From NCBI GenBank assembly GCA_001805615.1, contig MHGP01000013.1, positions 1 through 36,855 on the forward strand: a stretch of 36,855 nucleotides of DNA, written 5' to 3'. Source of the stretch: Omnitrophica WOR_2 bacterium RIFCSPHIGHO2_02_FULL_48_11. Lineage in GTDB: Bacteria > Omnitrophota > Gorgyraeia > Zapsychrales > GWA2-47-8. Within the stretch, counting starts at the first letter, position 1; each line of letters starts with the position of its first letter. The notes under the pieces are model-generated. The model saw nothing but the letters and a program-made list of their open reading frames with translations, was not told the DNA's origin and made no database searches. Shown in pieces: positions 15,716 through 24,135 of this stretch. Both the position numbers and the translations under genes were made by a program.

Positions 15716-16426
15716 TCAACCTCCGATCAGAGTTTCTAAAAGTTTGTCGATCTCTTTTTTAAAATGAGCTTCAATCAATCTAAAATCAGGTTCATTTGCT
15801 GTCACAAGCCCTAAAAGGCCGAGCTTCATATCGGTGCGGTCATACGTGCGATACCAGCGGACAACGCCTTCCTGAACGGCATTATTGCAATGCCGCGAAA
15901 CGAATTCCGATAAAGGCATCGTGATCGTCGATAAACAGTATATATCATAAAAATCCTTGGCGACTTGCCTGCCGCCCAGCATCACCTTTTGGCCTATCTC
16001 ATTCAGCGCCGGGACATGGCCTGCGATGGCATAAATTTTACGTAAATAAATATCTTCCAATGAGAGGATATCAACGCCGTCCACGCGCTTTAACGGATGA
16101 ATGAGCGGCACATAATCCTCGACAAAGTCAATCTTGCATTTTTTCTCATCCCCGATATGGACGAGATAAATAGCGACCCGGATCAGATTTTCCCTGTTTT
16201 GCTCGGACAAAAGCTCAACCTGCCAGCCGGAATCTTTTTCTAAATTCCGGGAGATCTTAAGGACCTGCTCGCTGGAAAATGTTTGAGTAAAAAAATCCAG
16301 ATCAAATGATTCCCGGTGCTGATAATAGAACATCGAAAGGGCTGTGCCTCCGGCCAGATAATAGCCGTCAGCCTTGTTTTTCAAAAATGGCAGAACCTGA
16401 TCAGGAAGTGAAAAGCTTATTTCCAT
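15716..16426 (-). CDS. AbiEii/AbiGii-type nucleotidyltransferase toxin
   Basis: 236 residues from the ATG at 16426; the promoter overlaps the upstream in-frame ATG, ruling that start out. The DNA polymerase-beta fold signature is present: LAGGTALSMFYY with SFDLDFFT (the Asp-x-Asp metal site). Later motifs are LEDIYLRKIYAIAG and VAKDFYDIY (family KDxxD-like element). AbiEii enzymes are toxins of type IV toxin-antitoxin / abortive infection systems and can modify tRNA by nucleotide transfer. Here the toxin gene precedes the regulator, the reverse of AbiEi-AbiEii. Confidence 0.82.
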   Translation of the reverse strand: MEISFSLPDQVLPFLKNKADGYYLAGGTALSMFYYQHRESFDLDFFTQTFSSEQVLKISRNLEKDSGWQVELLSEQNRENLIRVAIYLVHIGDEKKCKIDFVEDYVPLIHPLKRVDGVDILSLEDIYLRKIYAIAGHVPALNEIGQKVMLGGRQVAKDFYDIYCLSTITMPLSEFVSRHCNNAVQEGVVRWYRTYDRTDMKLGLLGLVTANEPDFRLIEAHFKKEIDKLLETLIGG

Positions 16427-16432
16427 GGCCAA

Positions 16433-16461
16433 AGTATACAACATATATGTAGTATTGTCAA
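16433..16461 (-). promoter_or_regulatory. Promoter with palindromic spacer, toxin-XRE operon
   Basis: On the minus strand a perfect TTGACA (16456-16461) and TATACT (16433-16438) are exactly 17 bp apart. The ATG at 16426 lies 6 bp after the -10 box, implying a leaderless mRNA. A near-perfect 20-bp palindrome (16436-16455, ATACAACATATATGTAGTAT) fills the spacer, a natural binding site for the XRE protein. Confidence 0.7.
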
Positions 16462-16517
16462 TATAATACAACTTATAATATGTATATCATTTTCACCCCA
16501 CCTTACTTCACCCCTTA

Positions 16518-18218
16518 CTACATCGTGGCGCGGATGTCTTTCAACTTCAACTGCACAACCGGTTCTTTATTCCAATCATCAATGGAGAGATTGTAGGCGA
16601 GATCTACGGTCTGTCCGATGCGGATCAGATCCCGGTAACCGGCCATACCAAAACCGACCGCGGAAAAAGCGGCCTGGCCGTCGCTGACCCAGAATTTGAG
16701 GGTGTCTTTTCCCAAGACAGAAGGCGGGCTTTTGACAATAAGGTTGCGGGAACAAAACACCGGCAGAGGATTCCCTTCCCCGTACGGTTCCAGCGAATCA
16801 ATGATCTCGACCAGTTTCAAGTTCAGATCCGACAAAGAAATTTCGCAGTCAATTTTTAAAGTGGGAATGAGCTGTTCTTCCAGCAGGACACCCTGCGCGA
16901 ATTCATTGATCAGGTCGCGGAAAGGGTCGATGTTCTCTTCTTTGATGGTCAAGCCTGCCGCGAGGCGGTGGCCGCCGTAGCCTTCCAGCACCTCGGCGCA
17001 ATGCGCGAGGGCTTCGTGCAGATGAAAGCCGTCGATGGAACGGGCCGAGGCTGTCCCCATGCCGTCAGTGAACGAGATCACAATGCTCGGCCGGTAATAC
17101 GTTTCGGTCAAGCGCGAGGCCACAATGCCCAAAACACCTTTGTGCCACCCCTGCTTGCCTACCACGATGATCTTATGGTCCTTAAAGTTGACCTCCCGCT
17201 CCACGATCGCCAGCGCCTCTTGCACCACATCCCGCTGCATTTTTTGCCGATGGGAATTCTGTTTTTCTAAAAATTGCGCCAGAGTATGCGCCTCTACGGC
17301 ATCTTCACTTAAAAATAATTCCAAAGATTTCTGGGCAGAGTCCATCCGGCCGGTCGCATTGATGCGCGGGCCTAGAATAAACCCCACATAAAACGGCCTC
17401 ATTTCTTTGCCTTTAATTTTGGCAATGTCCAAGAGGGCAGAAAGCCCGAGATTTTTCGTCTGCGCAATTTTAGGTAAGCCGTTCTTTACAAAGATCCGGT
17501 TCTCTCCCCGCAACGGCACCACATCCGCGATCGTCCCCAGCGCCACCAGATCCAAATACTCGGGATCGATCTTCCCCCAAAGCGCCTGCATCAATTTGGC
17601 CATCAAACCGACAGAAGCCAAATTTTTAAAAGGATAGGAACAATCCGCCCGTTTAGGGTTCACCACGGCCACAGCCTCCGGGATCCCCTCTTCGGAAGGC
17701 TCATGATGGTCAAAAATAATGACATCGACACCTAAGCGGTTCAAATTTTTCACTTCACTGTGCGCCGTGATGCCGCAATCCACGGCGATCAGGAGGCTCG
17801 CTCCCTTTTCTTTGGCCAGATCCGCGATGTCATGGTTCAGCCCATACCCGTCGTGCATCCGGTGCGGGATAAAGTGCATCACTTGTACGCCGATCTTTTT
17901 TAAAATAAAATTCAAAAGCGCGGACGAAGTCACCCCGTCCACGTCATAATCGCCGAAGATCAAAACCAGTTCCTTATTGTCCCGGGCTTGATGAATGCGC
18001 TTAACGGCGACGTCCATATCTTTGAGCAAAAAAGGATCATACAGCTGCGCCAGATCCCCTGAGAGGAATTGCCGGGCCTCGGCTTCGCTCGTGATCTCAC
18101 GGTTGATCAAAAGCTGGGCAATGATCGGATGGACCTGCAGGGCATTGCTTAACTTAACTTGCAAATGCGGATTAAGCGGTTTTGTGGACCAACGTTTTGT
18201 GGTAAGTAAAGGGCTCAT
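16518..18218 (-). CDS. recJ: Single-stranded-DNA-specific exonuclease RecJ
   Basis: 566 residues, the usual RecJ size. DHH-family motifs: GDYDVDG at 89-95, VDCGIT near 146, DHH at 170-172, then GPRINATGRMDSA in the middle. The C-terminal half has GYGGHRLAAGLTI (DHHA1-type GGGH element) and an OB-like end. It degrades single-stranded DNA 5' to 3' in recombination repair and mismatch repair in the cytoplasm. It follows argS by about 100 bp. The space holds a tandem repeat reaching to within 3 bp of the start codon, so no SD is visible. Confidence 0.95.
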   Translation of the reverse strand: MSPLLTTKRWSTKPLNPHLQVKLSNALQVHPIIAQLLINREITSEAEARQFLSGDLAQLYDPFLLKDMDVAVKRIHQARDNKELVLIFGDYDVDGVTSSALLNFILKKIGVQVMHFIPHRMHDGYGLNHDIADLAKEKGASLLIAVDCGITAHSEVKNLNRLGVDVIIFDHHEPSEEGIPEAVAVVNPKRADCSYPFKNLASVGLMAKLMQALWGKIDPEYLDLVALGTIADVVPLRGENRIFVKNGLPKIAQTKNLGLSALLDIAKIKGKEMRPFYVGFILGPRINATGRMDSAQKSLELFLSEDAVEAHTLAQFLEKQNSHRQKMQRDVVQEALAIVEREVNFKDHKIIVVGKQGWHKGVLGIVASRLTETYYRPSIVISFTDGMGTASARSIDGFHLHEALAHCAEVLEGYGGHRLAAGLTIKEENIDPFRDLINEFAQGVLLEEQLIPTLKIDCEISLSDLNLKLVEIIDSLEPYGEGNPLPVFCSRNLIVKSPPSVLGKDTLKFWVSDGQAAFSAVGFGMAGYRDLIRIGQTVDLAYNLSIDDWNKEPVVQLKLKDIRATM

Positions 18219-18221
18219 ATG

Positions 18222-18305
18222 TCACATGGTCACATGGTCACATGGTCACATGGTCACATGGTCACAGGAAAAACCTAAATACTTGTGTCCTTGTGACTTT
18301 GTGAC
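18222..18305. repeat. GTCAC-type palindromic repeat with an 8-bp tandem array (argS/recJ)
   Basis: Five exact copies of TCACATGG (18222-18261) plus a partial copy are followed by AAAAACCTAAATACTTGTG and then GTGACTTTGTGAC. The two ends are complementary (GGTCAC.../...GTGACC), so the segment can fold. The right half matches the repeat between trpB and trpA. On the recJ strand each unit reads CCATGTGA, containing ATG directly followed by TGA. Confidence 0.75.
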
Positions 18306-18321
18306 GTGTGACCCTTAAATT

Positions 18322-19992
18322 CTACATCTTCTTTGGCGTGCTCACGCCTAACAAACGAAGGCCATTGGCAAAGACAATGCGGCTGGCATCCAGGAGAGCC
18401 AAGCGTTCTGCGGCCAGGGCGTGATCCTGGTCAATGACCCGGTGCTTATCATAAAATCGATGAAAGATCGTGGCCAGCTCGTGCAGATAATTGACCAACG
18501 CGTAAGGGTCCAATTGCTCGGCGCATAATACCAACGCTCCGGAAAATTGCCCGATCTTTTTCAACAGGTCCAATTCTTCCTCATTATTCAGGAGAGAAAA
18601 ATCCGCGTGCTTCGCCCGCAAGTTCAGTTCTTTGGCCTTGTCCCACACGCTATAGATCCGCGCGTGAGCGTATTGAATGTAATACACCGGATTTTCCGGC
18701 GTTTCTTTTTTGGCCAATTCCAGATCAAAATCCAGATGCGCGCTGATCCGGCGCATGAGAAAGAAAAACCGCGCGGCATCCACGCCCACCTCAGTCATAA
18801 CCTCCCGCAAACTGATATATTGCCCCCGGCGGGTGGACATCGAAATCGGCTGGCCGTTACGATAAAGTGTCGCCAGCTGCACGATCAACACTTCCACATC
18901 ATCCCGGTCATAGCCGAGCGCTTCAACCACTGCCTTGATCCGCGGGATATACCCATGATGATCCGGCCCCCAGATATTAATGATCTTCTCGAAACCGCGC
19001 TTAAATTTATTCTGGTGATAAACAATATCCGGGGTCAAATAGGTATAATTGCCGTCGCTTTTCTCAACGACCCGGTCTTTATCATCGCCGAAATCCGTTG
19101 ATTTAAACCACAGCGCGCCTTCTTTTTCGTAGAGAAACCCTTTTTCGCCCAAAAAATCCAATACCGCTTCGATATTGCCTTGCGTGCCGATCTTTGACTG
19201 GTGCGACCAGACATCGAAGTGCACGCCAAAATCATCCAATTCTTTTTTGATCACATCCAGCAAATAATCCACGGCAAACTGCCGGATATGGTCGGCTTTA
19301 GCGGAAAGGTCCGCCGCCTTTTTTATTTTATTTTGGTCCAGATAGATCCGGGCCATGTCGCGGATATAATCGCCCTGATAACAATCTTCCGAGAATTCCA
19401 CTTTTTCGCCCAAGAGTTCTTGAGCGCGCAATTCGACCGAGCGGCCCAGGATATTGATCTGGTTGCCCTCGTCATTGACATAAAATTCTTTTTTAGCGGC
19501 AAAGCCGGTGAAATTGAGAATATTCACGAGCGCATCGCCGACCGCTGCCTGCCGGGCGTGTGCGACGCTCAACGGCCCGGTCGGATTCGCGCTGACAAAT
19601 TCCACCTGGATCTTTTTATTTTTCCCGAACGAGGCGCGGCCGTAATTCTCCCCCTGCGCCAGGACATCGCTTAACGTGCCGTACAACGCCTGCGGGCTTA
19701 AATGAAAATTGATAAAGCCCGGCCGCACCACGTCGATCTTTTGAACATTGGCGTTGATCGGGCTTGCCTTGATATTTTTTTGAATGGAGACGACCAGCTG
19801 CGCGGCGAGATCCAGCGGCGGCTGTTTGAGCGGCTTGGCCAACTGCAAAGCGATATTGCACGAAAACTCCCCGTGCTTTTTGTCATTGGGGATCTCCAGG
19901 ATGACCGGAGGAAATTCTTTAAGGGATTTGTGGGATTCGCGAAGGGATTGAACAACAACTTCTTTTAACTGCTCTTGTAGAGTCGATAGCAT
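18322..19992 (-). CDS. argS: Arginyl-tRNA synthetase
   Basis: 556 residues, the usual length for ArgRS. It attaches arginine to tRNA(Arg). The class I signature region is SANPTGPLSVAHARQAAVGD: the HIGH motif reads SVAH (142-145), with the first His replaced by Ser. The KMSKS region reads SMSTRRG, lacking the first Lys, which is known to vary in ArgRS. The N-terminal Add1-like tRNA-binding domain (1-115) and the C-terminal DALR anticodon domain (from about 440) are present. It lies 64 bp after rsfS and about 100 bp before recJ, on the same strand. Confidence 0.95.
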   Translation of the reverse strand: MLSTLQEQLKEVVVQSLRESHKSLKEFPPVILEIPNDKKHGEFSCNIALQLAKPLKQPPLDLAAQLVVSIQKNIKASPINANVQKIDVVRPGFINFHLSPQALYGTLSDVLAQGENYGRASFGKNKKIQVEFVSANPTGPLSVAHARQAAVGDALVNILNFTGFAAKKEFYVNDEGNQINILGRSVELRAQELLGEKVEFSEDCYQGDYIRDMARIYLDQNKIKKAADLSAKADHIRQFAVDYLLDVIKKELDDFGVHFDVWSHQSKIGTQGNIEAVLDFLGEKGFLYEKEGALWFKSTDFGDDKDRVVEKSDGNYTYLTPDIVYHQNKFKRGFEKIINIWGPDHHGYIPRIKAVVEALGYDRDDVEVLIVQLATLYRNGQPISMSTRRGQYISLREVMTEVGVDAARFFFLMRRISAHLDFDLELAKKETPENPVYYIQYAHARIYSVWDKAKELNLRAKHADFSLLNNEEELDLLKKIGQFSGALVLCAEQLDPYALVNYLHELATIFHRFYDKHRVIDQDHALAAERLALLDASRIVFANGLRLLGVSTPKKM

Positions 19993-20056
19993 GGCGATAC
20001 GAAATCATCTCAAACGTGCGGGAAATATTTTTAAAAAAAATGAGGGGTGGTTTTTC

Positions 20057-20407
20057 CTAATTCACCTTTTTGGCATCCTGCCAGAGGTAATCCAGGCCGT
20101 AAAATTCACGCGTGAACTTCTCAAAGATATGAACCACGACGTTGCCGAAATCCATCACGATCCAACGCGAATCATTCATACCTTGTTTCTTAGGGGATCG
20201 AAGAGCAAGCTCGTAGCATTTCTCTTCGATCCCTAAGGCGACCGCTCGAACTTGGCGATCCGTATTCCCGGTGCAGATAACAAAATAATCGCAGAAATTT
20301 GCCACCTTACGCATATCAAGGACAGTGATTTCAGTAGCCTTTTTATCTGAGGCGCATTCTGCGATTAATTTGGCAAGCTTCAGAGGTGTTAAAGATACGT
20401 CTTTAAT
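20057..20407 (-). CDS. rsfS: Ribosomal silencing factor RsfS, non-standard start
   Basis: From the first ATG (20314) the ORF gives only 85 residues. The same frame upstream continues the conserved family N-terminus (LAKLIAECASDKKATEITVL) directly into DMRKVANFCDYFVICTGNT. No ATG, GTG or TTG occurs between that ATG and the in-frame TAA at 20429-20431. The best candidates are ATT at 20407 (SD-like AGAAAGG about 11 bases before) or CTG at 20383. With ATT the protein has 116 residues, normal for RsfS. RsfS binds L14 and blocks subunit joining when nutrients are short. It follows the small basic protein gene directly. Confidence 0.85.
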   Translation of the reverse strand: MKDVSLTPLKLAKLIAECASDKKATEITVLDMRKVANFCDYFVICTGNTDRQVRAVALGIEEKCYELALRSPKKQGMNDSRWIVMDFGNVVVHIFEKFTREFYGLDYLWQDAKKVN

Positions 20408-20428
20408 ACGACTTACAGCCTTTCTTCC

Positions 20429-20602
20429 TTACTTCTTTGCCTTGGCAGCTTGGTCTTTGCTCAAAACTCTCCAGCACTCATGCGTGCCGGCTTTGGATTT
20501 GGCTACAGCAAAAAAACGGCCAGATTTTTGTTTCACCGAGTATTCACCTGTCTTAAATTTTGCTTTGGTCTTTACATCATAGAATGAGAGTTCTTCTGGC
20601 AT
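20429..20602 (-). CDS. Small basic protein, unknown
   Basis: 57 residues from the ATG at 20602, chosen over the ATG at 20611 because the SD AAAGGAGG is nine bases from the former but overlaps the latter. The protein is basic, with FYDVKTKAKFKTGEYSVK, RFFAVAKSKAGTHECWRV and a Lys-rich end (QAAKAKK); it looks like a small beta-barrel nucleic-acid or chromatin-type protein. No family recognised. It is separated from rsfS, in the same frame, only by its TAA stop. Confidence 0.7.
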   Translation of the reverse strand: MPEELSFYDVKTKAKFKTGEYSVKQKSGRFFAVAKSKAGTHECWRVLSKDQAAKAKK

Positions 20603-20684
20603 AATACACATCCTCCTTTAATACTTTTGCTGTTAAGGTTGAAGAATCTGACCCAGTCTATCCAATAATCAAGCGCTTGTCAAA

Positions 20685-21986
20685 TCAAAAAGTATTTTTG
20701 ATGGCGATATCTTGTCCCGCACCGATCAAAGCAGCGAGGTCCCGCTTTTGTGTTTCGGTGATGGGCCCGACCAGCGCCAGGTTAAAGCGCTGCTCATTAA
20801 AGATATCAACGGCGAGGCGCTGGATCTCTTTCATGCTCACCTTGTTGACCTGCTTGATAACTTCCGGAAGCGTACGCACCCGGCCGTGCGAAACGATCTC
20901 TTCGCCGATCCACAGCATATGGTCCATCGTCTCTTCCATGCTCAATAAAAGCTGCCCCAAGGCATAATCCTTGGCGCGGGTGAATTCGCTCTTGCTGATG
21001 CCTTCCCGCTGGACCTTCTTCAATTCCTGCAGGATCACCTCGACCGCTTTGACGATCTTCTGATTATCCACTCCGGCGCGCACCATAAAGACACCTGTGT
21101 CCTTGTAAGATTTCACTCCAGTCCCGATCGAATACGCCAGGCCGTGTTTTTCCCGGATCTCATTGAAGAGGCGGCTCGACATGTTCCCGCCCATAATGAT
21201 ATTCAATAGTGTTAAAACATAGCGGTCCTTGTGCCCTTCGGGAAGCCCCAGGGTCCCTAACGCCAGATGCATTTGCTCAATATCCCGCTGCAGAAAGTCA
21301 GCCCGCGGCCGGGATTGGGAATTATCCGCCGGCTGAAAATCGCGGCTGCTGGCTTGGGGGATCTTGCTTAAGGCCCGTTTGACGAGGTTGACGAATTTTT
21401 CGTGCGGCAGGTGTCCGCACGCCGCCACCACAATGTTATTAGGAGAATAATATTCCCGGTGAAATTGGTGCAGGTTTTCTTTGGTCATGCTGCCCACGGT
21501 CGCTTCGGTGCCGGCTAAATTTTTTCCCAAAGGATGATCGGGCCACATCAGCCCATCGAGCAATTCCATGACCCGGTACTGGGGCAGGTCATGGTACATC
21601 TTGATCTCTTCAATGATGACCGCGCTTTCCTTCTGCACATCTTCTAAGGCAATGACCGGGTGAAAAACCATGTCGGCCAGGACAGCAAAAGTCCCTGCCA
21701 AATGCTTAGCCGGGATCTTGGCGTAATAACAGGTGATCTCCTCGGCCGTGAAGGCGTTCAAGGTCCCGCCGATCCCCTCGATATTTTCTTTGATCTTATC
21801 ACAGGAATATTTTTGGCTTCCTTTGAACAGGATATGCTCCAAGAAATGCGCCGCCCCTTTAACCTGATCTTCTTCATAACGCCCGCCGGTGGAGACCAAA
21901 AATCCCAGCGAAACGCTGTCGCGGTGCTTCATCTCATGCGTAACGATACGCAAACCATTCTCTAAAACTGTTTTTCGATAACTCAT
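20685..21986 (-). CDS. M16 family zinc peptidase (processing-peptidase/YmxG-like)
   Basis: 433 residues, the size of one-unit M16B peptidases. The inverted zinc motif HFLEH is at 47-51, with the distal Glu likely in AFTAEEITCYY, about 75 residues on. RSxYxxG-like and C-terminal M16 domain segments (NMSSRLFNEIREKHGLAYSI) are present. There is no signal peptide, so it is probably cytoplasmic and degrades short peptides; its exact substrate is unknown. Its ATG immediately follows the stop codon of trpA (TAGATG), a strong sign of translational coupling. Confidence 0.93.
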   Translation of the reverse strand: MSYRKTVLENGLRIVTHEMKHRDSVSLGFLVSTGGRYEEDQVKGAAHFLEHILFKGSQKYSCDKIKENIEGIGGTLNAFTAEEITCYYAKIPAKHLAGTFAVLADMVFHPVIALEDVQKESAVIIEEIKMYHDLPQYRVMELLDGLMWPDHPLGKNLAGTEATVGSMTKENLHQFHREYYSPNNIVVAACGHLPHEKFVNLVKRALSKIPQASSRDFQPADNSQSRPRADFLQRDIEQMHLALGTLGLPEGHKDRYVLTLLNIIMGGNMSSRLFNEIREKHGLAYSIGTGVKSYKDTGVFMVRAGVDNQKIVKAVEVILQELKKVQREGISKSEFTRAKDYALGQLLLSMEETMDHMLWIGEEIVSHGRVRTLPEVIKQVNKVSMKEIQRLAVDIFNEQRFNLALVGPITETQKRDLAALIGAGQDIAIKNTF

Positions 21987-22781
21987 CTATACCGCCTTGG
22001 CTAATTGTGCGACAAAACGACTGACGTTTTGTATTAAATTTTTCTTACCTTTGTTTTTTGCAATAGCTCGGATGATCGCACTCCCCACAATGACCCCGTC
22101 GGCCAACCGGGCGACCGCCTTCACCTGCCGGGCATCAGAAACACCGAACCCGACACACACCGGTTTAGCTGTTAAACGGCGTGCCGCGGTGACCTGTTTT
22201 TTGATCTGCTGCGCCAGGATCGTTTGGCTGGTTCCGGTAATACCGGTCACCGAAACATAATAAATAAAACCTGTTGAGGCATCGACGATCTTTTTCATAC
22301 GACTAGGAGTGGTGGTCGGCGAGAGAAAAAATACCGTAGCGATACTTTTTTTGCGGGCCAGCTTGCTAAGGGACGCGGCTTCTTCCGGAGGCAGATCCGG
22401 CACGATCACCCCGTCCACGCCGACGCTCTTGGCCCGGGCCATAAATTTTTCTTCCCCCAGATGAAAAACCGGATTGTAATACGTCATCAAGGCGATCGGG
22501 ATCTGGGAACGGGTGCGGATACGTTTTACCATCTGGAAAATTTTCTCAAGCGTTATGTGGTGCTGCAGCGCCTGCTGTGAAGCGGCCTGGATCGTTTTGC
22601 CGTCGGCCAAGGGATCGGAGAACGGCACGCCCAGCTCGACAATATCGACGCCGGCTTTTTCAAAAGACAGAACCAGCTGCTCGGTCACATGCAGGTTGGG
22701 ATAGCCCGCAGTGATAAAAGCGATGAAAGCTTTCTCTTTTCTCTTTTTTAATTTTTTAAATGCTTGGTCGATACGATTCAT
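21987..22781 (-). CDS. trpA: Tryptophan synthase alpha chain
   Basis: 264 residues. Cleaves indole-3-glycerol phosphate to indole and glyceraldehyde 3-phosphate; indole passes to TrpB. Catalytic Glu49 and Asp60 are in VDIVELGVPFSDPLADG, at the same numbers as in Salmonella TrpA. GVDGVIVPDLPPEEA and the phosphate-binding GFGVSD are present. It lies 83 bp after trpB, the gap filled by a GTCAC-type repeat. The only SD-like bases (GGTGA) before the ATG come from that repeat. The other trp genes are not in the window. Confidence 0.96.
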   Translation of the reverse strand: MNRIDQAFKKLKKRKEKAFIAFITAGYPNLHVTEQLVLSFEKAGVDIVELGVPFSDPLADGKTIQAASQQALQHHITLEKIFQMVKRIRTRSQIPIALMTYYNPVFHLGEEKFMARAKSVGVDGVIVPDLPPEEAASLSKLARKKSIATVFFLSPTTTPSRMKKIVDASTGFIYYVSVTGITGTSQTILAQQIKKQVTAARRLTAKPVCVGFGVSDARQVKAVARLADGVIVGSAIIRAIAKNKGKKNLIQNVSRFVAQLAKAV

Positions 22782-22789
22782 ATTTAAAA

Positions 22790-22861
22790 GTCACCAGGCC
22801 ACATGGTCACAACGTCACACGTAAAAACTTAAAACTACTTGTGACCTGGTGACTTTGTGAC
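22790..22861. repeat. GTCAC-type palindromic repeat between trpB and trpA
   Basis: It starts GTCACCAGGCCACATGGTCA and ends CTTGTGACCTGGTGACTTTG TGAC, with the A/T-rich middle AAAAACTTAAAACTA. The outer parts are inverted repeats of one another (GTCACCAGG / CCTGGTGAC). The middle and right half match the argS/recJ copy at 18268-18305. On the trp strand its 3' end supplies GGTGA just before the trpA start. Confidence 0.75.
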
Positions 22862-22864
22862 ATT

Positions 22865-24046
22865 TTAACCATTCAGATTTTTTAAAGATCCCACATCTTT
22901 ATCCCCGCGGCCCGAAAGACAGACGATCACACTGGCTTTTCCTTTGACCTTCCGGGCGAGCTTCTGCAAATAACTGATCGCGTGGGACGTTTCCAGGGCG
23001 GGAATGATGCCCTCGGCCCGCGAGAGAAGTTTTAATCCATTCAAGGCTTCTTGGTCGGTCACGGTAACATATTGGGCCCGGCCGATCTTATTGTAATAAG
23101 CATGCTCCGGCCCGACCCCGGGATAGTCAAGGCCGGCCGCGATAGAATGCGCGATCTTCACTTGTCCGTCTTTGGTTTGCAAGAGTCCGCTTTTACTGCC
23201 GTGCAAAACACCGATCTGACCGCTGGCGATCGCGGCCGCATGCCTGCCGGTGCGCATTCCTTCCCCGGCCGCTTCCACGCCGATCATCTTGACATTTTTA
23301 TCTTTTAAAAAAGCATGGAACAATCCCAGGGCATTGCTGCCGCCGCCGACACAGGCCAGCAGATAATTCGGCAGACGTTTTTCTTTTGCTAAGAATTGCC
23401 GTCGGGCTTCGCGGCCGATCACCGACTGAAATTCGCGCACCATCCAAGGATACGGATGCGGCCCGGCCACCGAACCGATCACATAAAAAGTCTCGCGCAC
23501 ATTGGTGACCCAATCGCGGATCGCTTCGTTCATCGCATCTTTCAAGGTTTTAGAACCGCTGTCCACCGGAAAAACTTCCGCACCCAACAATTTCATGCGA
23601 AAAACATTCAGCGCCTGGCGTTCGATATCTTCCGTTCCCATGTAAACCCGGCAAGGCAAACCAAATAAAGCCGCGGCCGTTGCGGTGGCGACCCCGTGCT
23701 GTCCGGCGCCGGTTTCCGCGATGATCCGCTGCTTCCCCATGGCCTTGGCGACCAAGATCTGTCCCAGCGTGTTATTAATTTTATGCGCACCGGTATGCAG
23801 CAGGTCTTCCCGTTTTAAATATACCTTCAATGTTTTAAGGTGCTTGCTCAAGCGCTCGGCAAGATAAAGATTGGTCGGGCGCCCGGCGTATTCTTGAAGA
23901 TAAAAATGAAATTCTTTCTGAAATGCCTTGCTCTTTTTTAGGCGCACGAATTGCTTTTCCAATTCCTCCAACATCGACATCAGAGTTTCTGGAACATACT
24001 TGCCGCCGAATTCGCCAAAATGGCCTTTTTTATCAGGGTAGGTCAT
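22865..24046 (-). CDS. trpB: Tryptophan synthase beta chain
   Basis: 393 residues. PLP-dependent condensation of indole and serine to tryptophan. N-terminal [15 protein letters not shown] is typical of TrpB1. The PLP lysine is Lys89 in [13 protein letters not shown]. The phosphate-binding loop is [10 protein letters not shown] near 231. Ser-binding and C-terminal elements (SGRGDKD) are intact. The ATG at 24046 has a weak SD. It lies 90 bp after the DUF3108 gene on the same strand, and trpA follows, so alpha2-beta2 assembly is expected. Confidence 0.97.
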   Translation of the reverse strand: MTYPDKKGHFGEFGGKYVPETLMSMLEELEKQFVRLKKSKAFQKEFHFYLQEYAGRPTNLYLAERLSKHLKTLKVYLKREDLLHTGAHKINNTLGQILVAKAMGKQRIIAETGAGQHGVATATAAALFGLPCRVYMGTEDIERQALNVFRMKLLGAEVFPVDSGSKTLKDAMNEAIRDWVTNVRETFYVIGSVAGPHPYPWMVREFQSVIGREARRQFLAKEKRLPNYLLACVGGGSNALGLFHAFLKDKNVKMIGVEAAGEGMRTGRHAAAIASGQIGVLHGSKSGLLQTKDGQVKIAHSIAAGLDYPGVGPEHAYYNKIGRAQYVTVTDQEALNGLKLLSRAEGIIPALETSHAISYLQKLARKVKGKASVIVCLSGRGDKDVGSLKNLNG

Positions 24047-24135
24047 ATTCCGTTGCCTGGTAATACCTTTAATTTTACGTTTTGAGTTTCAATTAAACCA
24101 CAATTTATTTGGTCTGTCAAAAGATGAATACCGCT

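Noticed and set aside
18222-18268. Tandem repeats resembling a small CRISPR array
   Set aside because: The unit is only 8 bp and there are no spacers and no cas genes.
20057-20314. rsfS as a short 85-residue gene starting at the first ATG
   Set aside because: The conserved N-terminal helix of the family is encoded directly upstream in the same frame, so the ATG is internal.
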